64,000 nt of DNA from Sporodiniella umbellata (GCA_025677835.1 JAIXMR010000063.1:62001-126000); one strand, 5' to 3'. Numbered from the stretch's first letter, positions 1 to 11,491 are shown. The notes: generated by a model not told the origin, from the letters alone. Program-made: numbers and translations.

Positions 1-1166
1 GAAGAGACAGATTAAGTATAATAAACAGGATTTAAACAGGCACAAATACAATATCAAGCTATATATTTCCCCAACCAGTATGCAAAGTTTTTTCGTTTCT
101 CCCTTCAAGAGTGCTCAGTAGCTACGCTACTCAAAAAAAAAAAAAAGATCGCCAATGAATAAATAATCACTTTGGTTATATTGAAAAGTTTTATCTGAGC
201 TATTCAAAACTATATTTAAAGATATGACAAGCAAAACAGTTTTCGAGGTGTCTTTAAAGACTTATGGCTGTGTTTCTGGTTCGTTGTAGTTAACTCTACA
301 GATTTCCAAAGGTCTTTTGCTACTTGAGTTAAATTTCTTCTACAACTACTAATCGAAGCTAAATATACGAAAGATTACTTTTTTCTTTGACGTCACTGCA
401 AAACAGACTAGTTTAAAGTTGTCATTGAAACACTGCAGATCTAGTAAATGTAATGGTTCTCAGCCAATCAAGACACCCGCAGAACTCTACAACATTAAAT
501 GGCTAGACTTCATATTTTTAGTCATATAATATGAGATCTAAGCTCACCAGCTGGAGATTTTAAAGATCAATACATGGATTAAAATACAGATAAAGAACTA
601 CCAGCATTTCTTGAAATTAATAAGCTCTTTTAAAAAGGATATTTTATAATGTTAAAACAACTTAATGTAAGGCTTTCTTATCAGTTTAAGTAAGAAAAAC
701 TTCCAGTGAAAAGCCATTTGATTTTTAGCTACAGCTAGTTTTTTTCAACGATACTCTAGTTTGTGAGTTTCGTTTACGGATTACTAATATGTAAATAGTT
801 ATACAAATGAATGTTAATCAAGCAAAGCCTATACGCGCTTGTAACACTCTATGCTGCTTACTCTTTCAATTCCCTGTCCTATTTTTTTTTTTTTTTCAAA
901 AGAATTAAGAGTTTCTTGTTAACAATTGTCAGCTCCTGTCAAATTTCAAAACACAAGAGTGTTTTTTTAGAAGAAAAAAAATGTCACGATTGTATAGATA
1001 TAAAGAAAGATGCCAGTCAAAGCAGGTTATTCTCTAATGAAAAATAGCGGGTTTTATTGTTATTATTGCTGCTATGATTGCTGTTGTTGTTACTATTTTT
1101 TTTATATTTACACGCGGGTGCGACTTTCTCTGGGTACAACCTATTATTGAATAGTTAATATGTGGC
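1..1166. other. gene-free spacer
   Basis: AT-rich DNA with short poly(A)/poly(T) runs. The only ORF here (811-1047, plus) is a low-complexity frame through a T run and resembles nothing I recognise. I see no convincing exon, RNA gene or repeat. It is the 3' flank of the minus-strand GOT1 gene. Confidence 0.6.
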
Positions 1167-1795
1167 TCATTCGGTACTAGTAAAAAATTCCAAAAAGCTT
1201 ACTCTAGAGAGAGCTGGGTGTGATAGTATAGGGCCAATAATGGGGAGACGCTTCAAAAAACCAAAGACCACAGGGAAGAAATCGCTAGGAAAGTATAAGT
1301 AACTTGCGCCATGTTTTTTTTCTTTTTTTTTTTTAATTTTTACCCAAATAGGTTTAAGAATCCAAAAATCTCTACCAAAAATCCAAAGAAAGGATATTTA
1401 CTCAAAACCAAAAAAATACCTCCCAAAAAACATATCGTTCCTTTTAACTTTTCTTTTCGGCTAAAGAATATAAAGGTACTCTTGGGACCAATGATGGCTG
1501 TGATTCCACCTAAAAACAGCACCTAGATTTTGTTTTTTTATAAAAAAAAAAAAAAGAAATTGAACATGTTTGTGCGCATTTTCTTCTTTTTGTGTATGCT
1601 TTGTTTTGATGCTTGAGCTCTTACGTTGCCGATGGCCATTAGTCCTGCATCAAATAATAACATGACGCCCATCATCATAAAGAACACGCCAAATGCAGTC
1701 AATCCCACACCGATTTCTACAAATTCGAGAATGTAAGCACAAGCCGTTACTTTTTATCTTTTTTTTTCTATACTTTGACTATCGCTTAACCACAT
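1167..1795 (-). CDS. GOT1: GOT1 family vesicle transport protein
   Basis: Four-exon gene: 1774-1795, 1625-1716, 1344-1522, 1167-1284 on the minus strand, 136 residues, all phases closing. The start gives MWLSDSQKIGVGLTAFG, matching the conserved GOT1 N-terminus. Later family landmarks are seen: an IIGPKSTFIFF block, the KGTICFLGGI block and the GFLNLFGDFFPVV end block. It should be a four-pass Golgi/ER membrane protein that promotes ER-Golgi and endosome-Golgi fusion (known for yeast Got1 and human GOLT1). The first exon is only 22 bases, so it is easily missed. After the usual ending (RRLPVIG in relatives, KRLPIIG here) the protein carries about 20 extra residues to a TGA. Family assignment is secure; function is by homology. 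Confidence 0.92.
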
Positions 1796-2131
1796 TGCTT
1801 TCGTATGTATATAGATATATTTTGTGATTCAAATATAGCAAGAAAGAAAAAAGGCAGCTGTTAGTCTGAGCCAAAGATTTTTTTAAAGTCAAAAAGAATT
1901 TGATCATATCCCCCTTATTTTGGGAGAAAAAACTGACGGTATTTATAGGTCATTAAGCAAAAGCTGTCAATAAACAAAAAAATTCTGTGCTTTTTTTTTT
2001 CTTAGAAAAAGCAAAAATAAACCGCTTTCTGAGCCGAGAATACAGAGAATGTTACAAAGCCTGTAGTTTTTTATTTTATTTTATTTTTCAAAAAAAAAAA
2101 GCCCCACAAAACAAAGAAAAATTCGTGTTTC

Positions 2132-3491
2132 TTACAAGTGAGCTACTGCTTTCTTACTAGTAACGTTATTAACAGACTTCATAATGTAGGAAACTAGTAA
2201 TTTTAAAGAGAAAAATGAGACGCAGCTTTTATTAAGTGTCTTATTTACCTATAATATCTGGCTGTTCAAACGGAATCATATGGGACCCTTCTACCTTGTT
2301 AACTGTGATGTGTTTTGGGTTAAATTTAGCCAACCTATCAATCATTATTTCGTCGTATCTAAAAAAGAAAACTCTGTTAGTCTAAAAAGAAAAACGAAAA
2401 AGGGGGGAACTTACAATGAAGATTCAGTAGCAAAAAGAGCATATGTAGGTGTCTGTAGTACCTGTGCAGACAATAAAGCTGTGAACGATTCAGGCCCGGA
2501 ACACAAAAAGAGGTGCTGAGGAAAAGAAAATAAGTAAACTTGTAGAAAGCCCTATACCTACCATTTCGTGCGTCTTTGGGCATTTGAGTTTTATAGTCTT
2601 TTTTTCTGTTTCATATGTACCGAAATTCTAAAAATGGAGTAAGCAAATATATAATAGCTATTCATATTCACTGTACGACATAGTTGTTCAAAACTTCTTG
2701 GTCGAATTTTTTCCAAAAAACTTTTCCCAAAAAAAAGTCAAGACATTCTTCTCTATGAAAAGATTCCTTTTTTTTTTAAAAAAAAAAAAAAAGGACTCAT
2801 AAGTGTGCTAAACTACAGAAACTTACCTACTAGACCATTCATCTCTGCGCTTGATAGAAGAAAAAAACGGTTCTTCTAATCTAGTTTTTAATGGAACAAG
2901 CTCTTTTTTGAAAACAGGCTCTAACAAGCAAATACAATCAAAAGTACGAGGATAATAAAACTCCATCAGCATCCTAAAACGGTTAGAGATACAAGTCTGT
3001 TTTTTTACATTGTTTACATGGAAGTAGCACCAAAGCTATGACCAACACCGATCAGCCGATCATATTCCTTTTTTAGCTTAAAGTAATTGATAATTTGCTT
3101 AGTATCCAATGCATTATCCACCCATCTGTCTTTTTAGGCAATACTGAATTAGTTAGAAAGTAAGAAAGAAAAAGGATTTACATCGACCGGAATATTTTTC
3201 TTGGTTGAGTTTAGCTGAGTCTCCGTGTATACGCGCATCCCATGCAAATGCATGTATATCGGTAGTGTTGTAGGCCTCCTGGGATCTCATACTATGAATC
3301 AAACGACTGATAATGGGACGGAATATCTCTTTATGAAATCCAACTGCATGACAAAAGATTAAAGCCAAGCGACTTTCTGCTTTCTCTTTTGCTGGGAATT
3401 TGTGAATTTCGACCGCCAACTGTTGATTTTCCCACCCTTCTACCTTTGGGCTTGAAGGAATGAAGCAGGTCTCTGAGGAAGATAAATACAT
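2132..3491 (-). CDS. alpha/beta hydrolase with PTS1-type end (copy A)
   Basis: Eight exons: 3182-3491, 3018-3129, 2827-2973, 2677-2752, 2562-2627, 2415-2515, 2249-2358, 2132-2193; 327 residues. It has the alpha/beta hydrolase plan: an oxyanion-side FCHAVGFHKE block, WDARIHGDSA, a nucleophile elbow GVGHSFGA (Ser135), and a late SHMIPFE block with the likely catalytic His (about 297). The acid residue is not assigned with certainty. The pattern resembles the yeast peroxisomal lipase Lpx1 group. The last exon ends in AHL, which fits the peroxisomal PTS1 consensus weakly. The start at 3491 is chosen because it aligns exactly with copy B and makes exon 1 310 bases in both; a longer upstream frame exists. 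Exons 1-6 have the same lengths as copy B, so the pair arose by tandem duplication. Substrate unknown. Confidence 0.85.
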
Positions 3492-5135
3492 TTTTAAGAT
3501 GAAGAAAAGTGTTGACGATGACAACACCATATTTATACTTTTCAATCTAGACGTCATAGGGCTACATGTACAGATGAAGTAATCTTTTAAGGATATTATA
3601 CATCATCTCTAAAACAAGACAAAGTGAGATTGTGCGGGAAAAGATAATTCTAAAGTCGTTTCTTTTTTTTTACCATAACTTTAAAAATTCTATATTGGGC
3701 CACCCCTTCAATCAACGAATTGTGAAATAAAGACATCGATTTAAGCATACATCCTTTTTACACGCGTTTGTCGTGTGCAGTGGGTGCAATTCTTAAAATG
3801 TGTCGTGCGGTAAACACAAAAAACAAAAAGCCTTAAAAACGGTTTTTTTTTCTTCTTTAAACAAATTGGTTTTCTGTGCCTTTTTTTTTTTTTTTTTTAA
3901 TTCGGCCAGCAAACAACCAACACCAGGTTCCACATGCTCTCTACCTCCCCCTTCCGTCTTTATCTTATAGCGAGAGAGCACCTGTTACCGTCTTCTATCT
4001 TCCTTTTTTTTTTTTCGTGAAGACACCTACAGAAATGCTTAAAAAGTTACTGATTTTGGGGAATCCTTTTCTATTATCTTTAATATAGTCTAATGTTTTA
4101 TAAGTGACCAAAGCTTCCTAAAGCAAACGTTCTTGTTTTAAATAATCCAATAATAACTAAAAACAATCTAGAATATTTCCTTTTCTTAAACCTTCAAAAA
4201 GAGATAAATTTTCTTATACATTTATATATCCTATCCAGTCATGGCAGTCTGATATCCTGTATTCCTTTTTAATCCTAATCAAGCGACTAGTTTAAAATTT
4301 TATCCAACAGTTTAAATGGATATCCTTATTTTTATTGGTTTGAGGCGTCAAAAATGCTATTTTTTTGTTAAAATTTATAAATGCTATATTAATGGGGTGT
4401 AAGCGAAAGCTTTTGATAGAAAGCAGCTTGAGAAAGTGAGGTACTACAACGGTGGTTTGCTTGAGGAAATATATTGTATTGCCAGTATACTTTATTTGAT
4501 ATCAGAAAAATGACTGCGAGTCGTGCTACCTTGTTCTCTAAAAAAAAAAAAAAGAAAAACACTTGGGTATGGTCAATCCAAGTGAAAATCTGTGATACAT
4601 AACATTGAGTTTTGAAAACTTCGATCTCAAATAGCCCAGTCTTTATGATATAGACCACAGTGCCAACATATAAAAATGATCGTTTATTAGAAATTCATAT
4701 CGCTTTTTGAAAGTTGAGATAAAGAAATGGAATATCGAATTACTTGATCGGTAGGAGCAAGCGCTTACAAAATACAGATTAGGATCCGCTAGAAACTGAT
4801 TGTGTATAAAATGTTCAGGGTTTATAAAAGGGTTTGAAGGGGGCCTCCTCCTTTTTTTTTTCCAAATGGAAGAAACATGTCTTTGAAAATACAAAGAATT
4901 CTACACTATTGTTTTACAATGTTTTTTTTTTTTATTAACTAGCACCAACCCTACAGTGACGAATTTTCTCAACTCAAAAAAAAAAAAAAAGAAAAAAAAA
5001 GCATTTGTAGTGAAAAAAAAGTCCAAATATCATACCGAATTAATGTGATAGAAGCCAATACCAAAAAAAATGTATACGTTTAAAACTTTAAAGTACAATT
5101 ACGATAATTTTTTTTTTTATTATTTTACAAAACTC

Positions 5136-5181
<46 letters not shown>

Positions 5182-5197
5182 AGGGTTTGCCTCAACT
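3492..5197. other. gene-free spacer between hydrolase copies
   Basis: About 1.7 kb between the two tandem paralogues, full of poly(A)/poly(T) runs. The frames at 3793-4088 and 4389-4894 cross homopolymers and show no family resemblance. It should contain the promoter of copy A and the 3' end of copy B; no element was identified. Confidence 0.55.
5137..5179. repeat. 43-base poly(A) run
   Basis: An uninterrupted run of 43 A, the longest homopolymer in the window, lying about 20 bases beyond the stop codon of hydrolase copy B. Read on that gene's strand it is oligo(T) just downstream of the stop, so it is not a transcript poly(A) tail. The exact length may be a sequencing estimate. Confidence 0.9.
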
Positions 5198-6637
5198 CTA
5201 TAACCTTGAAGAGTATGAATGAGATTTTTTAAATTGTATGTTTTGAACAGCCTTTATGATATAAGGGACTGTGTTATTTAAACAGTAGTGAGTAAGCGTT
5301 TATAGTGCTTTTTTTTTTTTTTTTTTCAAAGACTTACTTAAGGCACTGGGTATTTCAAAAGGGATCTGATGAGTTGCTTCTATCATATCGGTAGAAACAT
5401 ATTTTGAACAGATATTTTTGATAGCTTTGTTTATACTTTCGTTATCTCTATTGTTGCTTTTTTTGTCAACGCTATTGTATATAACGATAGTGTAATAAAG
5501 GTCAACTTACAACGGAGAGTAGGAAGCTAGTACTATGTTTGTAGGAAGAGTTAGATTTTTGATGGCTTCAAATGTTGCATAGCCCTCTAAGGCTAAACAC
5601 ATCAATACTTCCTACATATATACACTGTGAGTTTTTTTTTTTTTTTTTTTTTTATTACAAACTCATGATCCATGGGGCATTTGAGCTTTACACTTCCTTG
5701 TTCAGTTATGTACATCCCATAGTTCTGTTTTAAGTTTAGAAATTAAATTGAGTACTAATGGTTAAAAACTTTACGGTGTAATTATTCAAAACTTCAGGAT
5801 CGAATTTCATCCAAAAGGGCTTTTTAGAGAGATAGGCCAAGACTTCATCTCTTTGTAAAAGCTGTTTAAAATCTAATACTGTTCACACACACATACAAAA
5901 AAAAAAGCATACTTATTAGACCATTCGTCTCTTCTGAACTTTGTTTTATAGAAAGAAAGCTTCAAGGTTTCTTCGATAGTGGTAAGTTTTGTTAATAAGG
6001 GTGGATCTATTAGACAAAGACTGTCAAAAGTATTTGGATACAAACGTTCCAACAAAACCCTATCTACAAGTGTAAGTATATTTCAAAAAATAATAATAAT
6101 TGTAGTGTGCTTACATGCAACAGCCACCGAGACTGTGACCAACCCCAATTAAAGCGTCATAGTTTTTTTTCAAGTCAAAGTAATCGATTACTTGCTTGGT
6201 ATCCAATGCATTGTCTTCCCATCGATCTTGAAAAAAAAAAAAAAAAAAGGGGGTGGGGAGAAGAGGAGAGAGATTTCAAGCTTTAGTGAAGCGTCTTTTT
6301 TTATGTGTAAACTTATTCTGTACATACACTGATCATGACATTTTTGTTTGTTAACTATAGCTGACTCGCCATGAAGACGTGCATCCCAAGCAAAGACATG
6401 AATGTCAACTGTGTCATAAATGTTTTGAGACCTCATATAGTTAATCAGATGCCGAATAAGAGGATGGTACATTTCTTTATGAAACCCGGTCCCATGGGAG
6501 AACAGAAAAACCAGGCTGCGGCCGCTGCGTTGTTTAGCGGCAAACGTATGTTTTTCAACAACTAAATTTTGAGAATCCCAGCCTACTGATAAAGGGCTAG
6601 AAGGTATAACAAATGAACCAGTAGGGATTAGATGCAT
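5198..6637 (-). CDS. alpha/beta hydrolase with SRL peroxisomal signal (copy B)
   Basis: Eight exons: 6328-6637, 6115-6226, 5913-6059, 5775-5850, 5659-5724, 5511-5611, 5338-5456, 5198-5268; 333 residues. It parallels copy A: an HGTGFHKE block, WDARLHGESA, an elbow GVGHSLGG with Ser135, and THQIPFE with the probable catalytic His near residue 300. Exon lengths 310, 112, 147, 76, 66 and 101 are identical in both copies and only the last two differ. The 71-base last exon ends in SSRL, a canonical PTS1 (SRL), so import into peroxisomes is predicted. In yeast the similar Lpx1 is a peroxisomal lipase; whether these act on lipids is inference. The start at 6637 is the first ATG that gives the shared N-terminal block. 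Confidence 0.88.
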
Positions 6638-7534
6638 GATTGGAATAACAAAAAGAAAAACTCCAAAGTGCTTTTATAGTCTGAAAGACGCATCCAACCC
6701 TTATTGTTTCTTCCATTACTATATTATTTTTTACCTGTTATAGGTGCATTAGATTCGACTTTTCTAGTAAAACGCCGAGTATTTAAAAAAATGCAGGCAC
6801 ATTATCGGAAGAAAGCGGTTTCTTAAAGACATGCTAAAGATTAAGAATACTTTAGTTCAGATACAAGCTTATAAAAGTATATGTTGTGTCTCGCCTTTTG
6901 AGTGCATTTTGAAAGGTTGCGTAGTCACACAGCGGTATCGTTTTTTTTCTTTTTTTTTTTTTTCAAAGCGTCGAAAGGAAACCAGTTAAAATAGCCAAGG
7001 GAATTTTCAGTGATTGAGTTGTAGCTTTGATATCATTTTCTATTCGTTTTTTTGTAACAGCAGGCAAGATAGATTCAGGCTATCGCTCTGCAAAGCGACT
7101 GCTATGCAATAAGATATTTTTTTTTTTTCGGGTTCCTCAGTAGAATAAAGTAAGTACTTTTCACATGTTCTGTTTTACTATCTTTCGGTTTGTTTCAGAA
7201 CATAGAATGAACAGCTTCTTATAACATACAATGGGTCTATCTATAGTTGGCGATGTGGAGAGTTAGTAGTACAAAATAATTATGTTGATCAAAACTTTCT
7301 TTTGAAAATGATTCTCTATCGACTGGCCTCGACATGGCTTTAGAAAAAAGACTCGCTCTAGTTCAATCCATTTGACTGGCAATACTTTAAAAGTATAAAT
7401 GCCGCTCGATAAGACCTTTTAACGTATGCCACCAAAAAAAAAATAAGTGTGGTATTTAAGTTTTTTTTTTTATTTATTTATGGAGAAAAGAAAGGCAAAT
7501 GGTGCGTAAGTTTTTTTTTTTCTTCTTCTTTTTT
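6638..7534. other. gene-free spacer
   Basis: Roughly 0.9 kb between the minus-strand RXT3 stop and the start of hydrolase copy B. It must hold the promoter of copy B. T-rich blocks are present but no exon or repeat of note. Confidence 0.5.
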
Positions 7535-9972
7535 TCAGTTGCTTTTTGAGTACAGCTAGTGATATAGAAGGATGTTTAGAAAGGAAAACAGAAGAGTTTA
7601 AGAAAGCTTACTTGAAACGCCCTCATTGCTTTTGGGGTTTTCTTGATCCGGCCTTTTTGTATCCGTGTTTCTTTTGGTTTCTCTTGTTTGTTTAATCCCA
7701 AGGCCAGTTTACGATGGTGTTCATGAGTAAACATGGTGGCTTTTAAACTTGAGCGTCCACTTAATCGGGCCTCTCCACGCTGTTGTTTTGATCAGCCGTT
7801 GGTTATAGACAGGATGACTTACCTTTATTTTTTCTATTTTATGTACAAATAAGCTCACACCGTCGTGTTTTCCCCAATCGCGTGATTTTAGACAGTGGCG
7901 GATGGAACCCGAGTAGAGTTGAAGTCGAGGCAAGACGCGTAGGGTCACTTTGAGATCATGGTCTGGTAAAGGGATAGCGGAGGGTGAGATCCATCTTTTG
8001 CCTGACAAGACAAGTTTCTTGGAAGCTTCCATGGCTTCTTTCGATTTACCAGCAATAGCAAGAGCAAATGGATCGTTGGGTTCAATGTTAGGTTCTTTGA
8101 ATTCCGGTTGGTATTTTCCACTATGGATGATCACTATATAAAAAAAAAAAGAGAGAGTGAGCAACAGGAATTGGGTGCGGGTTGAAACTGACTTGCTACA
8201 ATATCGGAATCGTCCGTGTAAATATCGGTACCCCAGACCGCTTTTTTTTTGACTTGAGCGTTTTCAAAAGAAAGGTATTTGGCTGGTATGCGTACTTCGA
8301 TCAGACCGTTCACAGCATGTTCCAGTGTGGGCAATAACCGCTGAGGTACATAGAGATGGTAACCCAGACGTTTTTCTTCGATGCCTTCGATCGCTTTCCA
8401 GACCTGATCGTTCTTTACGATCAGCTTAGGTCGAGGGGCAGCTGCCAGTTGGGTATGATGACGTCGGATCTGGATGGCTTGATCGATCATGCTCGAAAAC
8501 GCATTTCCAACGGCCGTGATGGAGCTGTTTCGACGTGGGTTGGGTGAGTTGGGTGTGGCACCGGCCACGACCGCTGCCAGTTTTTGGGTGTCTTCTTGAC
8601 TGAAAGAGCCTCGACTGAAACCGCTGGAAGTCAAGAGGTTGCTTATATTGGCGGTAATAGCAGCCAGGTTACCGATCGCGGTGGCCGTTGTATCCTCCGG
8701 GTGCGGTAGGTTGCTATTGGCACGCGCGCTGGCGGCCACGGCAGCCAAGGCATTTCCTAAAATCTCGGAAGGACTGGCGTCTATCGATGCCCTTTTGGTT
8801 TCCCCTGTCAGCTGTTCCATTACCCCCGAATGACTCAGACGACGAAGAGCAGCACTGATATCCGGCAGGCTGTTAAGGGTGAGACCGGTGGAGGGTGCAG
8901 CCAAAGGGACCACTTTCGGCGAAACCGTTTTTTCTACCGGCTTGGGTTCGCCCGTCCATGAGGACTCTACCTTCACCAGGGGGATTGTTTCCTCCTTTAC
9001 ATCCTTCTGTGCCTCGGACGGTGTCGCTCTCTCTTTTGTTGACGTGGCCTGATCTTCTTCTGGCTTAGGAGGTGGCGTTTCTTTTGGAGGTCCATCGGTC
9101 GCGGGTAAGACTGATTCCGCCCCAGGCTTTATCGCTTCAGGTAAAGCTGTTGCCTGTACAGTGGATGGTAAAAAGACAGCCGGTGATACCAGTCCAGGCT
9201 GTGGTGGCGCTTCCACCGGTACTGCTTCCACCGGAATGGGTGGCGGTAAGCCCGTGACGGCGAATGATCTTTGTAAAGAAGGGGTGACCAAATCAGATTC
9301 GTTGAGGGGAGCTGTCAATAGTTTCGGCTCTGAAACTGAAGGTGGAGCTTCCCCTAAGGGGGGTTGTGACGGCGGATCTTCAGGCAGTGCTTTTATTTCA
9401 TTCAAAGAATCCCGGTTGGCTGGTACACTTTTTGTCTCTAATGGCACAGACGTTAAGGCGATCAACAATTCTTCACTGGTAATCAAAGTATCTTCTGTCT
9501 CTACCCCTAAAAAGAAAGTCAGCCAAGTTCTGTCCTACACTGTTACTTTTTTTTTTTTTTTGGGATTACTCGGAGACGGTGTGACGGCTTTTGGAGATTC
9601 TTTTAAGCAAGAGTTACTTTTCATTTCTGATATGCAAAGGCAGTTGTTTATTGAGTTGTACTTTTATCGAAACATGTATGTTTTTTTTTCTTTTTTTAAA
9701 AAAAAAGGCTGAATTCTCGCTTACCTGAGTTTTTATCGGCTGTATTGGTTTTGAGTAAAAGGTGCATGAGTGACGATGGGTTTTGTTTTTTTTTGTTTTT
9801 TTTTTTTTCGTAATTATAAGGGTTTACAATTACATGTTAGGGTAGGGATGAGTTTTTCTTTATCATCGTTTAAAGGTACTGAAGATGTATGTTTTTCCTC
9901 GAGCCTGAGTTTCTTGGGTGAATGCAATAACTCATCTGTTGCACGTTTTATACCAGCTCCGTTTTCGCTCAT
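7535..9972 (-). CDS. RXT3: Rxt3-like subunit of the Rpd3L histone deacetylase complex
   Basis: Six exons: 9834-9972, 9725-9739, 8193-9506, 7823-8133, 7612-7779, 7535-7555; 655 residues with phases closing. Residues about 50-420 are Pro/Ser/Ala-rich and low in complexity. Residues about 430-595 form the Rxt3 domain: GYHLYVPQRLLP, a V-W-G-T-D-I-Y-T-D-D-S-D block, IIHSGKY, then LRVLPRL and SRDWGKHDGVS. The C-terminus is basic (KPKETRIQKGRIKK). In yeast Rxt3 belongs to the large Rpd3 deacetylase complex in the nucleus; its biochemical task is not well defined. Exon 2 is a 15-base micro-exon, so the N-terminus is the weakest part; an alternative start within that region would drop exon 1. Keeping the reading frame through intron 4 instead of splicing would end the protein early. 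Confidence 0.82.
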
Positions 9973-10376
9973 GGAGAAAGTGTTGTATCTATAATTTTTT
10001 TTTGAGTTTTCTATTGAGTTTTGTGTGTTTTCTAAACTAAGCAAGCAAAGAGAAAGAGAGGATGACTACCGGCTTTTATTTTGTTTTTAAAGAGTGAGGA
10101 CTATATAAGAAGAGATAATAACGTTTTCTAATTTTTTCTTTCTCAAGCACTTTTCACGGGAATCCCACCAATAAAAAAGGGTAGATTTCCGATACTAGTC
10201 ACATTCGGTCTATGGGAGCCAATCAACGAAAAAACGAGAGCCATGGACCTGTTGAAGCCTGGAGCGACGGGCGTTCGTACTTGAACAGGCCAACGTGTTC
10301 AAAGACGGCTTGTTGTGAGTTTTTAAAAGGGAGCGGTTATTTTTTTTTTTTTTTTTGGGTACCTTGCAGCGATGGT

Positions 10377-10410
10377 GGGGCGTGACGGCACAAAGGCACA
10401 GTCACGCCCC
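10377..10410. repeat. perfect inverted repeat (stem-loop)
   Basis: Arms ggggcgtgac (10377-10386) and gtcacgcccc (10401-10410) are exact reverse complements around a 14-base loop. GC-rich in an AT-rich spacer and beyond the 3' end of the CCCH gene. It could be a hairpin at a transcript end or a palindromic protein-binding site; nothing in the sequence decides between these. Confidence 0.75.
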
Positions 10411-10418
10411 CCTTGACA

Positions 10419-10491
<73 letters not shown>

Positions 10492-10500
10492 AGAGAGAGA
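10419..10500. repeat. (GA)n purine tract
   Basis: Almost pure alternating G/A over about 80 bases with small A-rich interruptions, 17 bases downstream of the CCCH-gene stop codon. It is likely part of that gene's 3' untranslated region, as (CT)n in the transcript. Such polypurine mirror tracts can form triplex DNA (known property). Confidence 0.9.
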
Positions 10501-10517
10501 GGAATAGAAAGGGTTTA

Positions 10518-11491
10518 TTAAAAAAACTGTGGAGGGTCGTTATGGATTGGCTCGTGCTCTTCTTTTGATTTTTTTTCTTCCATGTAATCCGAAGGGTGAA
10601 CAAACATACATTTTTTGCCATAGTAACAGGCGTCACCGACACGACACATTTTGAAAGGGTGCCAGTATTTGCAATGTTTGTTGGTACATCTTGGCCAATG
10701 GTTACAACGAGCGCTTACAGAAGGTGTATGCGTTTGGCGCTGTTGTTCGATGAGCTGGATACGCGTGAGGGTCTTTTTAGAGGAACGTTGTTTACGGGCC
10801 TGTTTCTGTTGAGGGATAAACTCGGGAATATCGTCGTAAGAGCGAAAGGTGGACATGCTGACGACCGTCTCACTTTCAGGTGTACCGATATCGTTTTCAT
10901 CTGCGCTACTGACAGCGTAAGGGGTATCGGTCGGTTGTTCCTGAATGGTGGCCGTAGGAACGCTCTCTTCTTGGCCGTCTGTCTTTTCTTCTTCTACCAG
11001 TATTTTCTCTTCTACAATCTCTGTCTTGGGTGGGGTTTCTTGTGGCTTCATCAACAACATCAGCTCATGTTCGTCTACTGCCTGGTCTTTTTCGTAGGAC
11101 GTGGTTTCTATTGTATGTTCTAATCGGGTTGCTTCATACACTTTTTTGAGTCAGTTTTTTTTTTTTTTTTTTTTTTTTTTTATGGATATTTATATAAACA
11201 CACCCACACCCACCTGGCCGTGACTGGTTTTCATCCTGTATCTCTCGTTGGGTCACTTTTTCTTCTTTGGGTTCTTTCTTTGCCGTCGTGTTTTTACCTA
11301 AAGAAGTTGAGCAAGGGAAAGCCACAGAAGGGGTGAGCATTCTTTGTGTATGTGTGTATGTATATATGTATATATGTATATATATAGGCGGTACCTTTTG
11401 AACTAAAATAATAAATTGACAAACCGCCCAAAAGCAGTAAGGATCCAGTTACTAACGTACGGCCTGTGATTATATTTTTAGTAGATGCCAT
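10518..11491 (-). CDS. CCCH zinc-finger protein with N-terminal membrane anchor
   Basis: Three exons: 11395-11491, 11214-11297, 10518-11140; 267 residues. Residues 12-29 are an uncharged hydrophobic stretch after a short basic N-terminus, followed by KGKNTTAKKEPKEEK; this layout resembles outer-mitochondrial signal anchors such as that of Tom70. Residues 60-200 are acidic and look disordered. Two tandem zinc fingers follow: C206-x5-C212-x4-C217-x3-H221 and C226-x5-C232-x5-C238-x3-H242, the Nab2/ZC3H14 spacing known to bind adenine-rich RNA. The anchor and finger exons join in phase through an intron ending ctcaacttctttag. Starting instead at an ATG inside that intron would remove the anchor. 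Prediction: a tethered RNA-binding protein; location and RNA target are inference. Confidence 0.72.

Larger units (their letters stand above)
9973..10517. other. spacer with inverted repeat and purine tract
   Basis: Between the RXT3 start and the CCCH-gene stop, both on the minus strand. It holds the RXT3 promoter, a T16-type run, a perfect 10-base inverted repeat (10377-10410) and a long GA tract (10419-10500). No coding exon seen. Confidence 0.6.

Noticed and set aside
811..1047. 78-codon plus-strand frame
   Set aside because: Runs through a T tract (poly-Phe) and has no recognisable features.
10596..11123. 175-codon plus-strand frame
   Set aside because: Exact antisense of the CCCH-protein coding exon; codon-phase shadow with no family features.
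11134..11340. Separate gene starting at an ATG inside the first intron of the CCCH gene
   Set aside because: The intron ending ctcaacttctttag joins the anchor exon in the same frame, and the separate-gene reading leaves the anchor exon without a sensible end. Not fully excluded.
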